Of a stretch of 64,000 bases of DNA, positions 63,331-64,000 are shown piece by piece (positions within the stretch are counted from its first letter, which is position 1; every line of letters begins with the position of its first letter). The notes under the pieces were generated by a model that saw nothing but the letters and a program-made list of their open reading frames with translations, did not search any database and had not been told where the DNA came from. A program made the position numbers and the translations under genes. The DNA is from Proales similis (lineage: Eukaryota > Rotifera > Eurotatoria > Ploima > Proalidae), in the NCBI GenBank assembly GCA_019059635.1, contig JAGVRJ010000014.1:682001-746000 (forward strand), read 5' to 3'.

Positions 63331-63999
63331 TTAGTTCGGAACCAAGTTGCTTGGCTTGACCAAGGGCATGTACCACTTGCGGGCAAACGTCGTTAATTAG
63401 CCGAGGAATTAAGTTCAGGGGTTTACCTCTTCGCTGAAACCGGCAGTTCGTCGGCCTTCAGTGTCGAAAGGCGGTTTCAAATAGCCTTTGAAGTACTTCT
63501 TAACGATGCCGTGAAAAGTGCTGATGTAGTCGAGACCGTGCTTATCACACGCGTACTGAAACCATTTGAGGCCAGCAGCCACGTGTGTTACTTCGTCTCG
63601 GTACAAAATGTCCAAGACTCGAACAGACTCCTCGTCGCCCTGATTGAGAAATCTCTGCCTGGTCTGGGGATGAACATCTAGGCCTCGCGCCTCATGAACC
63701 ATGTGAACAATGGCCAATCGAGCCATGAAGTCGTCTTTTGTATCTGTGGCGGATTCCCACAAGCCATTGTGCACCGGCAAGGCGCCAAAATGGCTATCTA
63801 GCTCTTTGAGACGTGCCTCGAGTAAGCCAAAGTGCTAAAATAGCTTTCTCTGACTTTTAGACCTAAAACTATCTTGAGAGTGAAATTTACTTTGGTCTCG
63901 TCACAGGCAACTTTGATAAAATCGGAGAAAAACTCGTTCGGAAGACAAGAACCGTCTGGAAACTTGAGCGAACTGAATCTTGAAATAATGTCCCAGCAG
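63331..63999 (-). CDS. DUF455 ferritin-like protein, 3' part
   Basis: Three exons seen: one beyond the edge down to 63891, 63834-63427 and 63375-63331; the 5' end is outside the window. About 188 residues visible. Two ExxH iron-type motifs stand out: ETKHF (split by an intron, in VACDETK/HFGLLEARL) and DEVTHVAAG. Between them are LPVHNGLWE, ARLAIVHMVHEARGLDV and QRFLNQGDEES. The end KPPFDTEGRRTAGFSEEWY is typical of DUF455. The family belongs to the ferritin-like diiron superfamily and is common in bacteria and scattered in eukaryotes; its reaction is not known to me. The introns show this is a resident eukaryotic gene, not bacterial contamination. Confidence 0.85.
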
Positions 64000-64000
64000 A

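Noticed and set aside
63331-63999. Bacterial contamination or recent bacterial transfer for the DUF455 gene
   Set aside because: Two introns with the local splice-site style and normal neighbours indicate a resident eukaryotic gene.

Overview
This is nuclear DNA from an animal with motile cilia. The genes are split by many short introns (mostly about 45-75 bp) with GT donors and AAG, TAG or CAG acceptors, and several carry AATAAA signals. SPEF1 and CFAP43 point to 9+2 motile cilia. HNF4, a granulin precursor, a procollagen-type prolyl hydroxylase and a cytoplasmic intermediate filament protein point to a metazoan. A small heat-shock protein with several alpha-crystallin domains, of the 'major egg antigen p40' type, and a lamin-length filament rod fit a spiralian/flatworm-like protostome. 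I cannot name the species.

Layout. 0-5 kb: 3' part of the spliceosomal helicase DHX38 (+), SPEF1 (-), and a divergent NCOA5-like gene (+). 5.6-7.6 kb: an unusual fusion of a CDP-alcohol phosphotransferase and a cytidylyltransferase (+). 8.3-9.6 kb: an intronless orphan membrane protein (+). 10.1-11.5 kb: a small heat-shock protein with three alpha-crystallin domains (-). 14-20.6 kb: the 24-exon ciliary gene CFAP43 (+). 20.9-26 kb: TEX261, a membrane-anchored prolyl 4-hydroxylase and a DPP7-type S28 peptidase, all (+) and all in the secretory/lysosomal pathway. 26.3-32.3 kb: a divergent pair of SUEL-lectin-like genes, one a mucin-like membrane protein (-), the other secreted (+). 33.2-36 kb: HNF4 (+). 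36.5-46.8 kb, all (-): SKIC3/TTC37, alpha-L-fucosidase and a seven-module granulin. 47.5-56.2 kb: a PLEKHG5/Syx-type RhoGEF (-). 61.4-62.9 kb: an intermediate filament protein (-). 63.3 kb to the end: a DUF455 ferritin-like protein (-), cut by the window edge.

The genes do not form one pathway. Themes are ciliary structure (SPEF1, CFAP43), RNA processing and decay (DHX38, SKIC3), secretory/lysosomal functions (TEX261, P4H, DPP7, fucosidase, granulin) and regulation/cytoskeleton (HNF4, RhoGEF, intermediate filament). Exon joins were worked out by hand from reading frame, splice-site bases and phase. Family calls rest on remembered motifs, not on a database search. The rest is non-coding: compact spacers up to 13 kb, larger intergenic stretches (11.5-14, 29-31.7, 56.2-61.4 kb) and one 3.1-kb intron, with only simple repeats visible.
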